Below, piece after piece: positions 6,786-14,260 of a DNA stretch of 20,018 bases (positions are counted from its first letter, which is position 1; each line of letters starts with the position of its first letter). Below the pieces are notes generated by a model. The model made no database searches. It saw nothing but the letters and a program-made list of their open reading frames with translations, and was not told the DNA's origin. A program made the translations under genes and the position numbers. Source of the DNA: Pseudomonadota bacterium (GTDB taxonomy: Bacteria; Desulfobacterota; Syntrophobacteria; Syntrophobacterales; Syntrophobacteraceae); NCBI GenBank assembly GCA_023442755.1, contig JAEZXS010000403.1:1-20018 (forward strand). The letters run 5' to 3'.

Positions 6786-8993
6786 ATGAAATTATTGAGT
6801 TCGATACCTGCGGAAAAGCGCCGTTCTTGGGAGCGCATACTGGTAGCGGCCGCTTTCGTTTCGATCCTGACGTTCGGATTTCTCGAAGGATGGTTTTTCC
6901 AGCTTCGATCCGACCTTCCCCTGTCAGGAAACCTCGTCCTTTTCGCGTTTATCAATCTCAATGTCCTGCTTTTATTACTGCTCGCCTATCTCGTCCTGCG
7001 CAATATCGTAAAGCTGATATTCGAACGGAAACGCAACATACTCGGCTCCAGGCTCAAAACGCGCCTCATCGCCGCATCGGTTGGTCTCACGCTCATCCCG
7101 GCCATCCCCCTTTTCTGGCTGGCCAGCCAGTTCATTTTCTCCAGCCTCGACACCTGGTTCAGTTCGCAGGTGGAGCAGTCGCTCGAGAATTCGGTGTTCC
7201 TGGCCAGGCAGTACGTGGAGCAGGAAAGGTCCGATTTCGTTTCCCGGTGCAGCATATCGATGCCGGAGATAGCTTCCGCGCTGAAGAAAAACCGGCTCGA
7301 ACTGGGGTTGGACATCCAGCAGATTCTTTTCCGAAACCGGTTCGACGCCCTGTTCATCTACGATTCCTCGGGCAATCTGAAATGGAAATTCAGCCAGCGG
7401 AATATGCCGGAGATCAACCCTGTTTCCCTGAGGGAAAGCCTTCACCGGGAAAGTTCGACGACGTCGCGCATCATAGAGCTGGTTCCGAAACAACAGGACG
7501 CGATAGCCGTCCATATGAATCTTCCCAGGGACGACTCGGGGGTGTCTTTGGATGCTGCCGGGGTGGTTGTGGTAAGGATGCTCCCGGTGCAACTCACCCA
7601 GAAGCTGGGTTCCATCACCGCCGGCTATGAGAATTACCTGCAGCTCAAAATGCTCCACATTCCGCTCAAGAAGAGCCACTTCATCACCTTCTCCATCGTG
7701 ACGATGCTGGCGGTCTTTGCGGCTGTTTGGTTCGGATTCTACCTGGCCAAGAATCTTACCGGCCCGATACAGACCCTGGTTACGGCGACGCAGCGCATTG
7801 CTGACGGGGATCTCAACGTGCGCCTGGAATCGGACCGGCAGGATGAGATCGGCATGCTGATGGCATCCTTCAACTCGATGATAAACGACCTGCGAGAGGG
7901 CAGGGAAAAGCTGGACGGGGCCTACAACGTTCTGCAAAGCACCAACGTCGAGCTGGAAAACCGGCGCCGCTACATGGAAATAGTCCTCAGAAACATCGCG
8001 GCCGGCGTGGTCAGCGTTGATGCGGCAGGCAATATCACGACCATAAACAAGTCTGCGGAAGCCATCTTCGGGATCAAAGCCGAGGAGGTCAGGGGAAGGC
8101 GCTATGACGAGTTTCTCGATGCTTCGCAGCAGGATATCGTCCGTTCGTTCATGGCTTCCTACAAGGACGGAAAGCAGGTCTATCTCGAACAGCAGGTCCA
8201 GGTGAAGGTCGGCGGTTCACTCATGTCGATCCTCATCAAGGTTTCGGTGCTGCGCGACGACAAGGACCAGTATATGGGGCTGGTCGTGGTCCTCGACGAT
8301 TTTACCGAACTGGAAAAAGCCCAGCGAATGGCGGCCTGGCGGGAGGTTGCACGCAGAATCGCCCACGAGATCAAAAACCCGCTTACGCCCATTCAGCTCT
8401 CCGCCCAGAGACTGCGCCGCAAATACGGGGAACTGGTCGAGGGCGACGGGTCGATTTTCGACGAATGTACCCGGACGATCATTCAGCAGGTGGACCACAT
8501 GAAGCACCTGGTGAACGAGTTCTCCCGGTTCGCCCGGCTGCCGCGTGCGCAGCTTGCGCCCTGCAGCCTTGCCGAGATCGTCGAAGAAGGCCTCAGCCTG
8601 TACCGGCACAATTACACCAATATCGTCTTCCGCATGGAAAAGAAGGAGGGCATGCCGCTTCTGAGGCTGGACAGGGACCAGTTCCGCCAGGTGGTCATCA
8701 ACCTTTTGGAAAATGCAATCCAGGCGCTTGACCACAAGCCGGGAGGGGTGTCTATTACACTCTCTTACGACCCCATACTGAAGATAGCGCGCCTGGAATG
8801 CGCCGACACCGGCCACGGCATCCTGCCTGAAAACAGGCTGAGGATTTTCGAACCCTACTATTCGACCAAGGAGAAGGGAACGGGGCTGGGGCTTGCGATC
8901 GTTTCCAGCATCATCGCGGACCACAACGGGTTTATCAGGGTGCGCGGAAACGAGCCGTCCGGGACTGTTTTCACGATCGAGCTTCCCGGCTGA
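6786..8993 (+). CDS. ntrY: NtrY-like membrane sensor histidine kinase
   Basis: A 735-aa kinase of the NtrY family. Three N-terminal membrane segments (about residues 18-38, 46-67, 89-113) are followed by an extracytoplasmic sensor region (about 115-298) and a fourth membrane segment (about 299-320). Then come HAMP (about 322-375), PAS (about 390-500) and the kinase core. H527 in RRIAHEIKNPLTPIQ is the phosphorylation site. The N box (VVINLLENAIQAL, about 637-649), the G1 box (ADTGHGI) and the G2 box (TGLGLAIV) are complete. It should phosphorylate the NtrX-like regulator encoded 37 bases downstream. In alpha-proteobacteria NtrYX links to nitrogen and redox control; delta-proteobacterial versions are poorly known and may sense envelope or redox state, given the DUF4390 partner. 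Its start follows the previous stop by two bases, so translation is probably coupled. Confidence 0.93.
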   Translation: MKLLSSIPAEKRRSWERILVAAAFVSILTFGFLEGWFFQLRSDLPLSGNLVLFAFINLNVLLLLLLAYLVLRNIVKLIFERKRNILGSRLKTRLIAASVGLTLIPAIPLFWLASQFIFSSLDTWFSSQVEQSLENSVFLARQYVEQERSDFVSRCSISMPEIASALKKNRLELGLDIQQILFRNRFDALFIYDSSGNLKWKFSQRNMPEINPVSLRESLHRESSTTSRIIELVPKQQDAIAVHMNLPRDDSGVSLDAAGVVVVRMLPVQLTQKLGSITAGYENYLQLKMLHIPLKKSHFITFSIVTMLAVFAAVWFGFYLAKNLTGPIQTLVTATQRIADGDLNVRLESDRQDEIGMLMASFNSMINDLREGREKLDGAYNVLQSTNVELENRRRYMEIVLRNIAAGVVSVDAAGNITTINKSAEAIFGIKAEEVRGRRYDEFLDASQQDIVRSFMASYKDGKQVYLEQQVQVKVGGSLMSILIKVSVLRDDKDQYMGLVVVLDDFTELEKAQRMAAWREVARRIAHEIKNPLTPIQLSAQRLRRKYGELVEGDGSIFDECTRTIIQQVDHMKHLVNEFSRFARLPRAQLAPCSLAEIVEEGLSLYRHNYTNIVFRMEKKEGMPLLRLDRDQFRQVVINLLENAIQALDHKPGGVSITLSYDPILKIARLECADTGHGILPENRLRIFEPYYSTKEKGTGLGLAIVSSIIADHNGFIRVRGNEPSGTVFTIELPG

Positions 8994-9030
8994 TCCGGGG
9001 GCGCGGTATCGTTGGAGCTGAAAGACCGAT

Positions 9031-10407
9031 ATGAAACAAAAAGTGCTCGTTGTTGATGATGAGGTGAGTATCCTGCAGTCCCTGAGCGGCATTCTGCTCG
9101 ATGAGGGCTATGAAATCAGCACCGCGCAATCGGGTGAGGAAGCCCTCGACAAGGTGAAAAAGGACCCGCCGGACTGCGTTTTGCTCGACATCTGGATGCC
9201 GGGCGCCGATGGGCTCTCCGTGCTGCATGACATCAAAACCCTCTACGGACAGATACCGGTTATCATCATCTCCGGCCACGGGACCATCGAAACCGCTGTA
9301 AAGGCAACCCGGATCGGCGCCTTCGACTTCATAGAGAAACCCCTGTCGATAGAGCGCGTCCTGGTATCCATTCAGAATGCCATCGAATTTTCCCGGCTCG
9401 AGGAAGAAAACAGGATACTGCGCAAGAAGGCCAATCAAGGCACCAGGATGATTGGACAAAGCGCCGCGGTGGAAAACCTGAGAGCGCAGATCGGCCTGGC
9501 TGCTCCGACCAACGCAACCGTACTCATCACCGGCGAAAACGGAACCGGCAAGGAACTTGCGGCCCGCCTGATTCACCTGTCCAGTAGGCGAAGCACCCGC
9601 CCCATAATCGAGGTCAATTGTGCGGCCATACCGGAAGAGCTTATAGAAAGCGAGCTGTTCGGACACGAAAAGGGGGCTTTTACCGGCGCGTTCGAGAAGA
9701 GGAAGGGAAAATTCGATTCGGCGAACGGCGGGACGCTGTTCCTGGATGAAATAGGGGATATGAGCCTGCGCACGCAGGCAAAAATCCTGCGGATTATACA
9801 GGAACAGGTTTTCGAGCGGGTGGGCGGTTCCCATGCCATCCAGGTGGACGTGCGCATCGTAGCAGCGACGAATAAGGACCTCCAGAAAGAGATCGAAGCG
9901 GGGCGGTTCCGCCAGGACCTGTACTATCGGCTGAACGTTATCCCGATTTACGTACCGCCCCTGCGGGAAAGGCTGGAGGACATTCCTTTGCTGGTCGAGA
10001 GTTTTGCCGCTGAGATAGCGAGCGCCAGCGCACTCGGGAAAAAGAAGATCGCCCCGGAGATCTTCCCGGTCCTTCAGCGCTATCCCTGGCCCGGAAATAT
10101 CCGCGAGCTCAAAAACTTCATAGAACGGCTGATAATCATGACGCCAGGCCAGGTTATCGAACCCGGAGACCTGCCGGCGGACTTCAGCAGCGTGGTGCAG
10201 AAAAACGAGGGTGAAGCGGCCTATTTTCGTTTGCAGACCTTGAAGGAGGCCCGTACCCTGTTCGAGCGCGACTACCTGGTGAAGAAGCTGGAGGAAAACG
10301 GCTGGAACGTCTCGCTTACGGCGACGAGGATCGGGTTGGAGAGGACCCACCTGCACAGGAAGATGAAAGCCCTGGGAATCAAGGAAATCGAGGCCCCCCC
10401 CGTATAA
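9031..10407 (+). CDS. ntrX: NtrX-like sigma54-dependent response regulator
   Basis: A 458-aa activator with a receiver domain (acidic pocket D9/D10, phospho-acceptor D53 in LLDIWMP, K103 in EKP), an AAA+ sigma54-interaction domain and a Fis-type DNA-binding end. Walker A is GENGTGKE (168-175), the sigma54-contacting loop GAFTGA is at 215-220, and Walker B is GTLFLDE (234-240). The HTH lies at about 430-452 (LTATRIGLERTHLHRKM). It should activate sigma54 promoters after phosphorylation by the adjacent NtrY-like kinase. The start has GGAG 13 bases upstream, rather far. The 3' end is unusual: the last codons run through eight consecutive Cs (10394-10401), and one more base there would extend the protein by about 40 residues with a hydrophobic tail (see findings). 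Confidence 0.95.
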   Translation: MKQKVLVVDDEVSILQSLSGILLDEGYEISTAQSGEEALDKVKKDPPDCVLLDIWMPGADGLSVLHDIKTLYGQIPVIIISGHGTIETAVKATRIGAFDFIEKPLSIERVLVSIQNAIEFSRLEEENRILRKKANQGTRMIGQSAAVENLRAQIGLAAPTNATVLITGENGTGKELAARLIHLSSRRSTRPIIEVNCAAIPEELIESELFGHEKGAFTGAFEKRKGKFDSANGGTLFLDEIGDMSLRTQAKILRIIQEQVFERVGGSHAIQVDVRIVAATNKDLQKEIEAGRFRQDLYYRLNVIPIYVPPLRERLEDIPLLVESFAAEIASASALGKKKIAPEIFPVLQRYPWPGNIRELKNFIERLIIMTPGQVIEPGDLPADFSSVVQKNEGEAAYFRLQTLKEARTLFERDYLVKKLEENGWNVSLTATRIGLERTHLHRKMKALGIKEIEAPPV

Positions 10408-10523
10408 AATTTCCTGAGCCTTTCCTCACTTCCGAAGAACGCCTGAGGCGGACGAAACGGACGATCGCCTTGCTGATGCTGACCGAGCTGGGCTGGGTTG
10501 CCGCCTGGGTCGTCCTGTCGTGA
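10408..10523 (+). other. Out-of-frame coding-like tail after ntrX
   Basis: In the frame reached by adding one base to the C8 tract, the sequence stays open to TGA at 10521-10523. It reads a short basic segment (SEERLRRTKRT) and then a hydrophobic one (IALLMLTELGWVAAWVVLS), like a single membrane anchor. That frame has no ATG, GTG or TTG with a ribosome site. It is therefore not a free-standing gene, but either a frameshift extension of NtrX or chance. Confidence 0.3.
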
Positions 10524-10548
10524 ACAAACCCGGGCGGCTGAAAGTGCA

Positions 10549-11583
10549 TCAATAGGTCTGCCCGGGAGGTGCATACCCGAAGCCGAACAGGCCCGAACCG
10601 AGATTGAGCCGGAGTCCGTAGACAACCGCCTTGAGGGTGTTGGTTTCCACGAACACGACGTCCCTGTCCTGCATCTGGAGATTGTGCGACCCGTTCTGGA
10701 TATCGGAGACGTTCAGTTCCGTGATTTCGCGTTTCCCGTCGGAGCGCATGCGCACCAGTTTGATATTTCCCTTTTCTGCCACACTCGAGAATCCGCCTGC
10801 CGCGACGATGGCTTCCTGTACGGTCATCTTCTGCTTGATCGGGATATTGCCCGGCTTGCGCACCGCTCCGTCCACGTAGACGGTTCCCGCTTCGGAAACA
10901 TACACGACGTCGCCGCTCTTGATTTCGATATTGAGTTCATTTTTTCCGCCCTTCACCAGTTCGTCCAAATCGATGAAAAATGTGCTCGGATGGGCAGGGG
11001 CCTCTCCCGCACGGGTAACCTGGACAGTGCGCCCGGCATTCTCGGACAGACCCTCCGAAGCTGCCAGAACCTCGAAAACGGTCTGCCGCGTGAGATAGGG
11101 GATGGTTCCGGGTTTCTTGACCGCCCCGAGCACGGTGACTTTCCCGGAGACCTGCTCTTTTACGAACAGGCTGACATGCGGGTCCCTGATGTACTTTTTC
11201 TTGTAAGCGGCTTCTATCTTCTGTTCGGCTTCGCGAGCGGTCAGGCCCTTGACGCTGACAGCGCCCAGGAGGGGAAGGGTTATGCCTCCGCGGGCGCTCA
11301 CCCGGGTCTCGCTCTTGAGGTCGGCAGCCTCGAAGATGGAAACCTGGACCAGGTCGCCTTCACCCAGCACGTAATCCTGCATCGTGGGGGTGCGGCTGAA
11401 GGTGGTGCGCAGCTTCTCGTTGATCTGCTTGATCTCCTGGCTGGAATTGTTCTCCTGTGCCAGGACATCTTCGAGCTTTGCCGTGGACTTGGAAGAATTG
11501 GATGCACATCCGGACAAAAGCCATACGGTCGCGATCGTCAGGACGATCAGCTCTCGAACGGGAAAAGAACGTCGGATTTTCAT
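10549..11583 (-). CDS. Wza-like polysaccharide export lipoprotein
   Basis: An outer-membrane auxiliary (OMA) polysaccharide export protein of 344 aa that would form the secretion channel for exopolysaccharide or capsule. A signal peptide ends in a lipobox LLSGC, with the lipidated cysteine at about residue 26. The Poly_export domain starts near YVLGEGDLVQVSIF and includes ARGGITLPLLGAV and EAYKKKY-like helices. Two SLBB-type repeats follow (around VTVLGAVKKPGTIPYL and VYVDGAVRKPGNIPIK). The ATG at 11583 is preferred over an in-frame GTG three codons upstream because GGAG stands eight bases before it. It is divergent from the CpsB-like phosphatase gene and convergent with ntrX. No inner-membrane copolymerase (Wzc/GumC type) is in the window, so the rest of the export locus must lie elsewhere. 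Confidence 0.92.
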   Translation of the reverse strand: MKIRRSFPVRELIVLTIATVWLLSGCASNSSKSTAKLEDVLAQENNSSQEIKQINEKLRTTFSRTPTMQDYVLGEGDLVQVSIFEAADLKSETRVSARGGITLPLLGAVSVKGLTAREAEQKIEAAYKKKYIRDPHVSLFVKEQVSGKVTVLGAVKKPGTIPYLTRQTVFEVLAASEGLSENAGRTVQVTRAGEAPAHPSTFFIDLDELVKGGKNELNIEIKSGDVVYVSEAGTVYVDGAVRKPGNIPIKQKMTVQEAIVAAGGFSSVAEKGNIKLVRMRSDGKREITELNVSDIQNGSHNLQMQDRDVVFVETNTLKAVVYGLRLNLGSGLFGFGYAPPGQTY

Positions 11584-11729
11584 GGAAAACACTCCGTAGA
11601 AACGTTCGGCGGCAGCCTTCCCCGGGAATGTGCCGCGCAGTTTACGATCGGGCGGATTGCCTGCGACTGCTCATGATCTATCGATGCCGCCCCGGGCTGC
11701 CAATTCCAGTATGCCTGGGGCAATGACAT
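11580..11729 (-). CDS. Possible 49-codon leader ORF before the export gene
   Basis: An ATG frame (11729-11727) runs 49 codons and ends in a TGA overlapping the ATG of the Wza-like gene (ATGA). It lies in the long leader predicted from the promoter at 11810-11838. No ribosome site precedes it and the product (beginning MSLPQAYWNWQPG) resembles nothing I know. The overlap could couple translation, as in leader peptides, or be chance. Confidence 0.15.
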   Translation of the reverse strand: MSLPQAYWNWQPGAASIDHEQSQAIRPIVNCAAHSRGRLPPNVSTECFP

Positions 11730-11809
11730 TACAAAAGCGAATGATGCTACTTACAATGCTTTTTGGATGATTGCGATTTGTATGCAGGTTCTGGAAAAAA
11801 CCTCGGTTT

Positions 11810-11838
11810 TATATAGTATAAAAGGGCTTGGAGGTCAA
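11810..11838 (-). promoter_or_regulatory. Promoter reading toward the Wza-like gene
   Basis: On the minus strand TTGACC (11838-11833) is followed after 17 bases by TATATA (11815-11810); a TATACT is also present two bases closer. The -10 element lies within a 17-bp A+T palindrome (11807-11823). Transcription would start near 11803, giving a leader of about 220 bases before the export gene, long enough for leader-based control. Confidence 0.45.
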
Positions 11839-11961
11839 TTGTCTTTCATGGCAGGCGCGGAATTGTCGATGTGTGCAGTGCTGAAGATTGCATGGTCTTG
11901 ACAAATTCGTTTATCCGAATGAGAAAACAGTAGATATTTAATGAAAGCAAAAATTACAAAA

Positions 11962-11992
11962 GTGACTTTCCTTTTACCTGGTTGAAAGTTAC
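11962..11992 (+). promoter_or_regulatory. Hairpin-forming inverted repeat upstream of the phosphatase gene
   Basis: GTGACTTTC (11962-11970) pairs with GAAAGTTAC (11984-11992), eight of nine matches plus a G-U, with a 13-base spacer. It sits 37 bases before the GTG start. As DNA it could be an operator with half-sites two helical turns apart; as RNA, a leader hairpin. Confidence 0.35.
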
Positions 11993-12028
11993 AATCGCAT
12001 TCTTTTAAATACAAGGAGTCGGCTATCA

Positions 12029-12820
12029 GTGATTGATATCCATAGCCACATATTGCCGGGGCTCGACGATGGCGCACCCGACTGGGACGCCTCCCTCGAG
12101 ATGGCCCGGATGGCGGTGGAAGACGGAATCGAGGCGGTGGTCTGTACCCCGCATTGGGTCTCGGGGGTCTCGGAAGTCGGCCCGAACACCATTCTGGAAC
12201 TGGTCGAATCGTTTCGGGAACGGCTGACGGCACTCGGCGTCGACCTGGCCGTCCATCCGGGCGCCGAACTGCGGGTCGATGCCGCGCTTCCGTACCGGTT
12301 TGCAGAGGGACAGGCCCTCACATTGAACCAATCTGGAAGCTACGCCCTTATCGAACTCCCGATGGAATTCATTCCGCGGGGAATGGAGAACCTGTTCTAC
12401 GATATGCAGGTTCAGGGCATAACGCCGGTTCTCGCACACCCTGAACGCAACTCCGCTCTGCGGACCACTCCCCAAAAGCTGTTCGACTGGGTGAAGACGG
12501 GTGTCATCGTGCAGATCACGGCGGCCAGTCTGCTGGGACGTTTCGGCGAGGGCATCAGGAAATTTTCCGTCCAACTGATGGAGCGAGGCGTCGTGCATGT
12601 GATTGCAACGGACAGCCACGGCCCGCAGGTGAGAACTCCCGTTTTATCTGAAGCCCGGCATGAAGCCGGGCATATCGTCGGCTCCGAGGAGGCGTGGCGG
12701 ATGGTCCATGAACGCCCCCTGGCTATCATCAAAGGGGAGGTCGTATCGAGTCCCGAACCGGCAATTCCCGAAAGCCGGTCGAAAGGCCTGTTAAAAAGAC
12801 TGGCATCGCTCTTCAGGTGA
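12029..12820 (+). CDS. CpsB/CapC-family tyrosine-protein phosphatase (PHP fold)
   Basis: A metal-dependent phosphatase of the PHP superfamily that, in Gram-positive and other capsule systems, removes phosphate from the tyrosine cluster of the export co-polymerase kinase. The 263-aa product shows the PHP metal motifs: DIHSHILPGLDDG (residues 3-15), the CTPH motif, HPERN and the C-terminal ATDSHGP. Length fits the family. Start is GTG at 12029, with AAGGAG 10 bases upstream, because the family begins immediately before the DxHxH motif. It is divergent from the Wza-like export gene, and the two probably serve the same exopolysaccharide process. A short hairpin (CGGCAT 12821-12826 / ATGCCG 12843-12848) lies directly after the stop. 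The target tyrosine kinase is not in the window. Confidence 0.92.
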   Translation: MIDIHSHILPGLDDGAPDWDASLEMARMAVEDGIEAVVCTPHWVSGVSEVGPNTILELVESFRERLTALGVDLAVHPGAELRVDAALPYRFAEGQALTLNQSGSYALIELPMEFIPRGMENLFYDMQVQGITPVLAHPERNSALRTTPQKLFDWVKTGVIVQITAASLLGRFGEGIRKFSVQLMERGVVHVIATDSHGPQVRTPVLSEARHEAGHIVGSEEAWRMVHERPLAIIKGEVVSSPEPAIPESRSKGLLKRLASLFR

Positions 12821-12905
12821 CGGCATCCTGTGAGAAGGTCTCATGCCGGATATGTGACTGGTTCGCAAATCATCCGTAACTATTGAATAAGTTTTCTATA
12901 TGGCC

Positions 12906-12933
12906 TTGCCAATCCGCAAACGACGGTTACAAT
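12906..12933 (+). promoter_or_regulatory. Sigma70-type promoter in intergenic DNA
   Basis: TTGCCA (12906-12911), a 16-base spacer and TACAAT (12928-12933): each box matches five of six consensus positions. Transcription would begin near 12940. No coding frame follows; the next features are two hairpins and a terminator, which points to a small RNA. Confidence 0.45.
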
Positions 12934-12939
12934 TTTAGT

Positions 12940-13034
12940 ACAGTTAAGGCGCTCCTTCCCCCAAATTTCTCGAGGAAGGAAAAATAAAGTCTATTCCAGG
13001 CCGGCTTCACTCCGGGAGCCGGCTTTTCCTTTTT
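12940..13034 (+). ncRNA. Candidate small RNA, about 95 nt
   Basis: Predicted from a good promoter ending at 12933, then a first hairpin TCCTTCC (12953-12959) / GGAAGGA (12974-12980) and a second, terminator hairpin with its T-rich tail. No start codon with a ribosome site lies within. The first arm contains CUCCUU, which could pair with Shine-Dalgarno sequences, and the other arm two GGA motifs of the kind bound by CsrA. Its existence and function are inferred from structure alone; no known RNA family is recognised. Confidence 0.35.
13000..13034 (+). terminator. Rho-independent terminator
   Basis: GCCGGCT (13000-13006) and AGCCGGC (13017-13023) form a perfect seven-base G+C-rich stem with a 10-base loop, followed by TTTT, CC and TTTTT. 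It would end either read-through from the phosphatase gene or the candidate small RNA that begins near 12940. Confidence 0.8.
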
Positions 13035-13156
13035 GGTGCGCCGCCTCTTTCGCGCTTGACCCCGCCAAAGGCTGATTTACTTTTAATCTGTCGACATAGG
13101 TCCCCGTGAAACGTTCATGGGGCAAACGCTTTTCCTCATTTGCGAAAGATGCGGCA

Positions 13157-13324
13157 ATGACCTTTATGTCTCCGTTTCCGCCGTACTTCGGGGCTCTGGT
13201 GTCCCTGATCGCCGGGATCCTTATCCTGGTTCAGCCAAAACTCCTGAACTATATCGTTGCCGTCTACCTGATCAACATAGGCATCCTGGGCCTGATTCAC
13301 CCGATGGGGCTCATGCACCCTTAG
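13157..13324 (+). CDS. DUF3096 family small membrane protein
   Basis: A 55-aa membrane protein with two hydrophobic segments: ALVSLIAGILILVQP and LLNYIVAVYLINIGILGLI. The pattern of a first hairpin-like helix, a QPKLLNYIVA turn and a second helix is that of DUF3096, a small widespread membrane protein of unknown function. Start is uncertain. ATG 13157 and ATG 13166 give family-like lengths, whereas the GTG at 13106 adds 17 basic, hydrophilic residues (AGG five bases upstream). I chose 13157 because family members begin shortly before the first segment. It stands alone, 140 bases after the terminator and convergent with the HDOD gene. Confidence 0.75.
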   Translation: MTFMSPFPPYFGALVSLIAGILILVQPKLLNYIVAVYLINIGILGLIHPMGLMHP

Positions 13325-13387
13325 CAGAATTCTGAAAAACTAATGGACTCCCGCTTCAGAGGCGAAAATCAGCAAAATTCGCCACCC

Positions 13388-14260
13388 CTAATGTAACCTG
13401 GCCGTTGCGTGATTGGGCCCGAACTCCGCCACGAGAGTGTCTTCCAGGATGACCTCCAATTCCCCGAGGACTATTTCCTTCACCCCGAGCGCATGGGCTT
13501 CCGGCAGGGTCGCCGGGACGATTTGCGTGTCGCAGTTGGTGGCGATCCCGGTTCTTCTGCAGACCTGGTTCACAGTGCGTACGGCCAGCAGCACGACATC
13601 GGTGGTATCGCAGTTTTCGATATGATGGTCCCGCACGACATTGCAGTAGTTGGTCGGAATGCTCCACTTCTTCATCAGGTTGTAACCCTGCTCGACGTGC
13701 ATCGAATCCAGAAGTTCCAGGATGAATTCCTCGGACGGCTGCGAATCCAGGTCGGCATGAATGGTTTCCAGAACTTTGAGCAGCAGGAGTTTCCCGATAT
13801 CGTGGAGCAGCCCGGCAAGGAACCCTTCTTCGGACAGCTCGCGATATCCGATTTTCTGCAGGAGCCATTTCGATCCGGTCGCCATGCACAGGGCATGTTT
13901 CCACGAAATCTGAAGGAACTTGTCCAGCACGGGAATGGGCGACTTGTAGAACTGTTGCTGGCCGGCGCAGACCAGACAGTTGAAAACCTGGTTGGAGCCC
14001 AGGCGCATTATGGCGTCCTTGATTGTCTTGACCCTCTTCAATCCCGAGAAGAAGGCGGAATTGGCCATCTTCAGGATCTCGCTCGCCAGCGCCTGGTCCT
14101 TGCTGAGCACCGTGGCCGCACGTTCTACGGGCACGTTTTCGTCGGCCAGCAATGACTGAAGTTCGAGTGCAACACCGGGAAAAACCGGGAGCTTCAAATA
14201 TTCCGAAGATGCCTGCTCATTGACGATTTCCATTAAGGACTGGGTGTGCTTCTCTGTCAT
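13388..14260 (-). CDS. HDOD domain protein
   Basis: A 290-aa HDOD protein. The N-terminal half has the HDOD signature (LPVFPGVALELQSLLAD, ATVLSKDQALASEILKMANS, AFFSGLKRVKTIKDAIMRLG). The HD-like centre LAGLLHDIGKLLLLK contains H153-D154, while other metal ligands of true HD phosphohydrolases are not evident. HDOD proteins act in signalling, often with c-di-GMP or motility systems, and many appear to be non-enzymatic. The ATG overlaps the stop of the upstream PilB/GspE-like ATPase (ATGA), so the two are co-translated and very probably work together. The tail (LEVILEDTLVAEFGPNHATARLH) is not typical and I see no further domain. A GGCGAA/TTCGCC hairpin (13361-13383) follows the stop, but without a T-run. 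Confidence 0.9.
   Translation of the reverse strand: MTEKHTQSLMEIVNEQASSEYLKLPVFPGVALELQSLLADENVPVERAATVLSKDQALASEILKMANSAFFSGLKRVKTIKDAIMRLGSNQVFNCLVCAGQQQFYKSPIPVLDKFLQISWKHALCMATGSKWLLQKIGYRELSEEGFLAGLLHDIGKLLLLKVLETIHADLDSQPSEEFILELLDSMHVEQGYNLMKKWSIPTNYCNVVRDHHIENCDTTDVVLLAVRTVNQVCRRTGIATNCDTQIVPATLPEAHALGVKEIVLGELEVILEDTLVAEFGPNHATARLH

Larger units (their letters stand above)
11584..12028. other. Regulatory region between the export and phosphatase genes
   Basis: This 445-base divergent region is A+T-rich in its right half. It contains a promoter for the export gene (11810-11838), two dyads (AAAACC-TC-GGTTTT at 11797-11810; TTTTATA-TAG-TATAAAA at 11807-11823), a TTGACA box with a nearby dyad ATTCG-N6-CGAAT (11898-11920), and a hairpin-forming repeat before the phosphatase start (11962-11992). 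No long gene is present. Concentration of dyads here suggests regulated expression of exopolysaccharide genes. Confidence 0.5.
12849..13156. other. Intergenic region between phosphatase and DUF3096 genes
   Basis: About 310 bases without a secure gene. The first part carries a promoter-like pair and a two-hairpin segment ending in a terminator, described below as a small RNA candidate. The part after 13034 holds TTGACC (13056-13061) but no well-spaced -10. The first 50 codon positions before the chosen DUF3096 start are open from a GTG at 13106. Confidence 0.4.

Noticed and set aside
8971..10356. Long minus-strand frame (461 codons) over ntrX
   Set aside because: The plus strand encodes an NtrX with every motif intact; the reverse frame is a composition shadow.
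11584..12028. Sigma54 (-24/-12) promoter controlled by the NtrX-like regulator
   Set aside because: Candidates such as TGGCAG in this region do not have GG and GC at the required spacing.
13361..13383. Hairpin GGCGAA/TTCGCC as terminator of the HDOD gene
   Set aside because: The stem is short, the loop long and no T-run follows on the minus strand.
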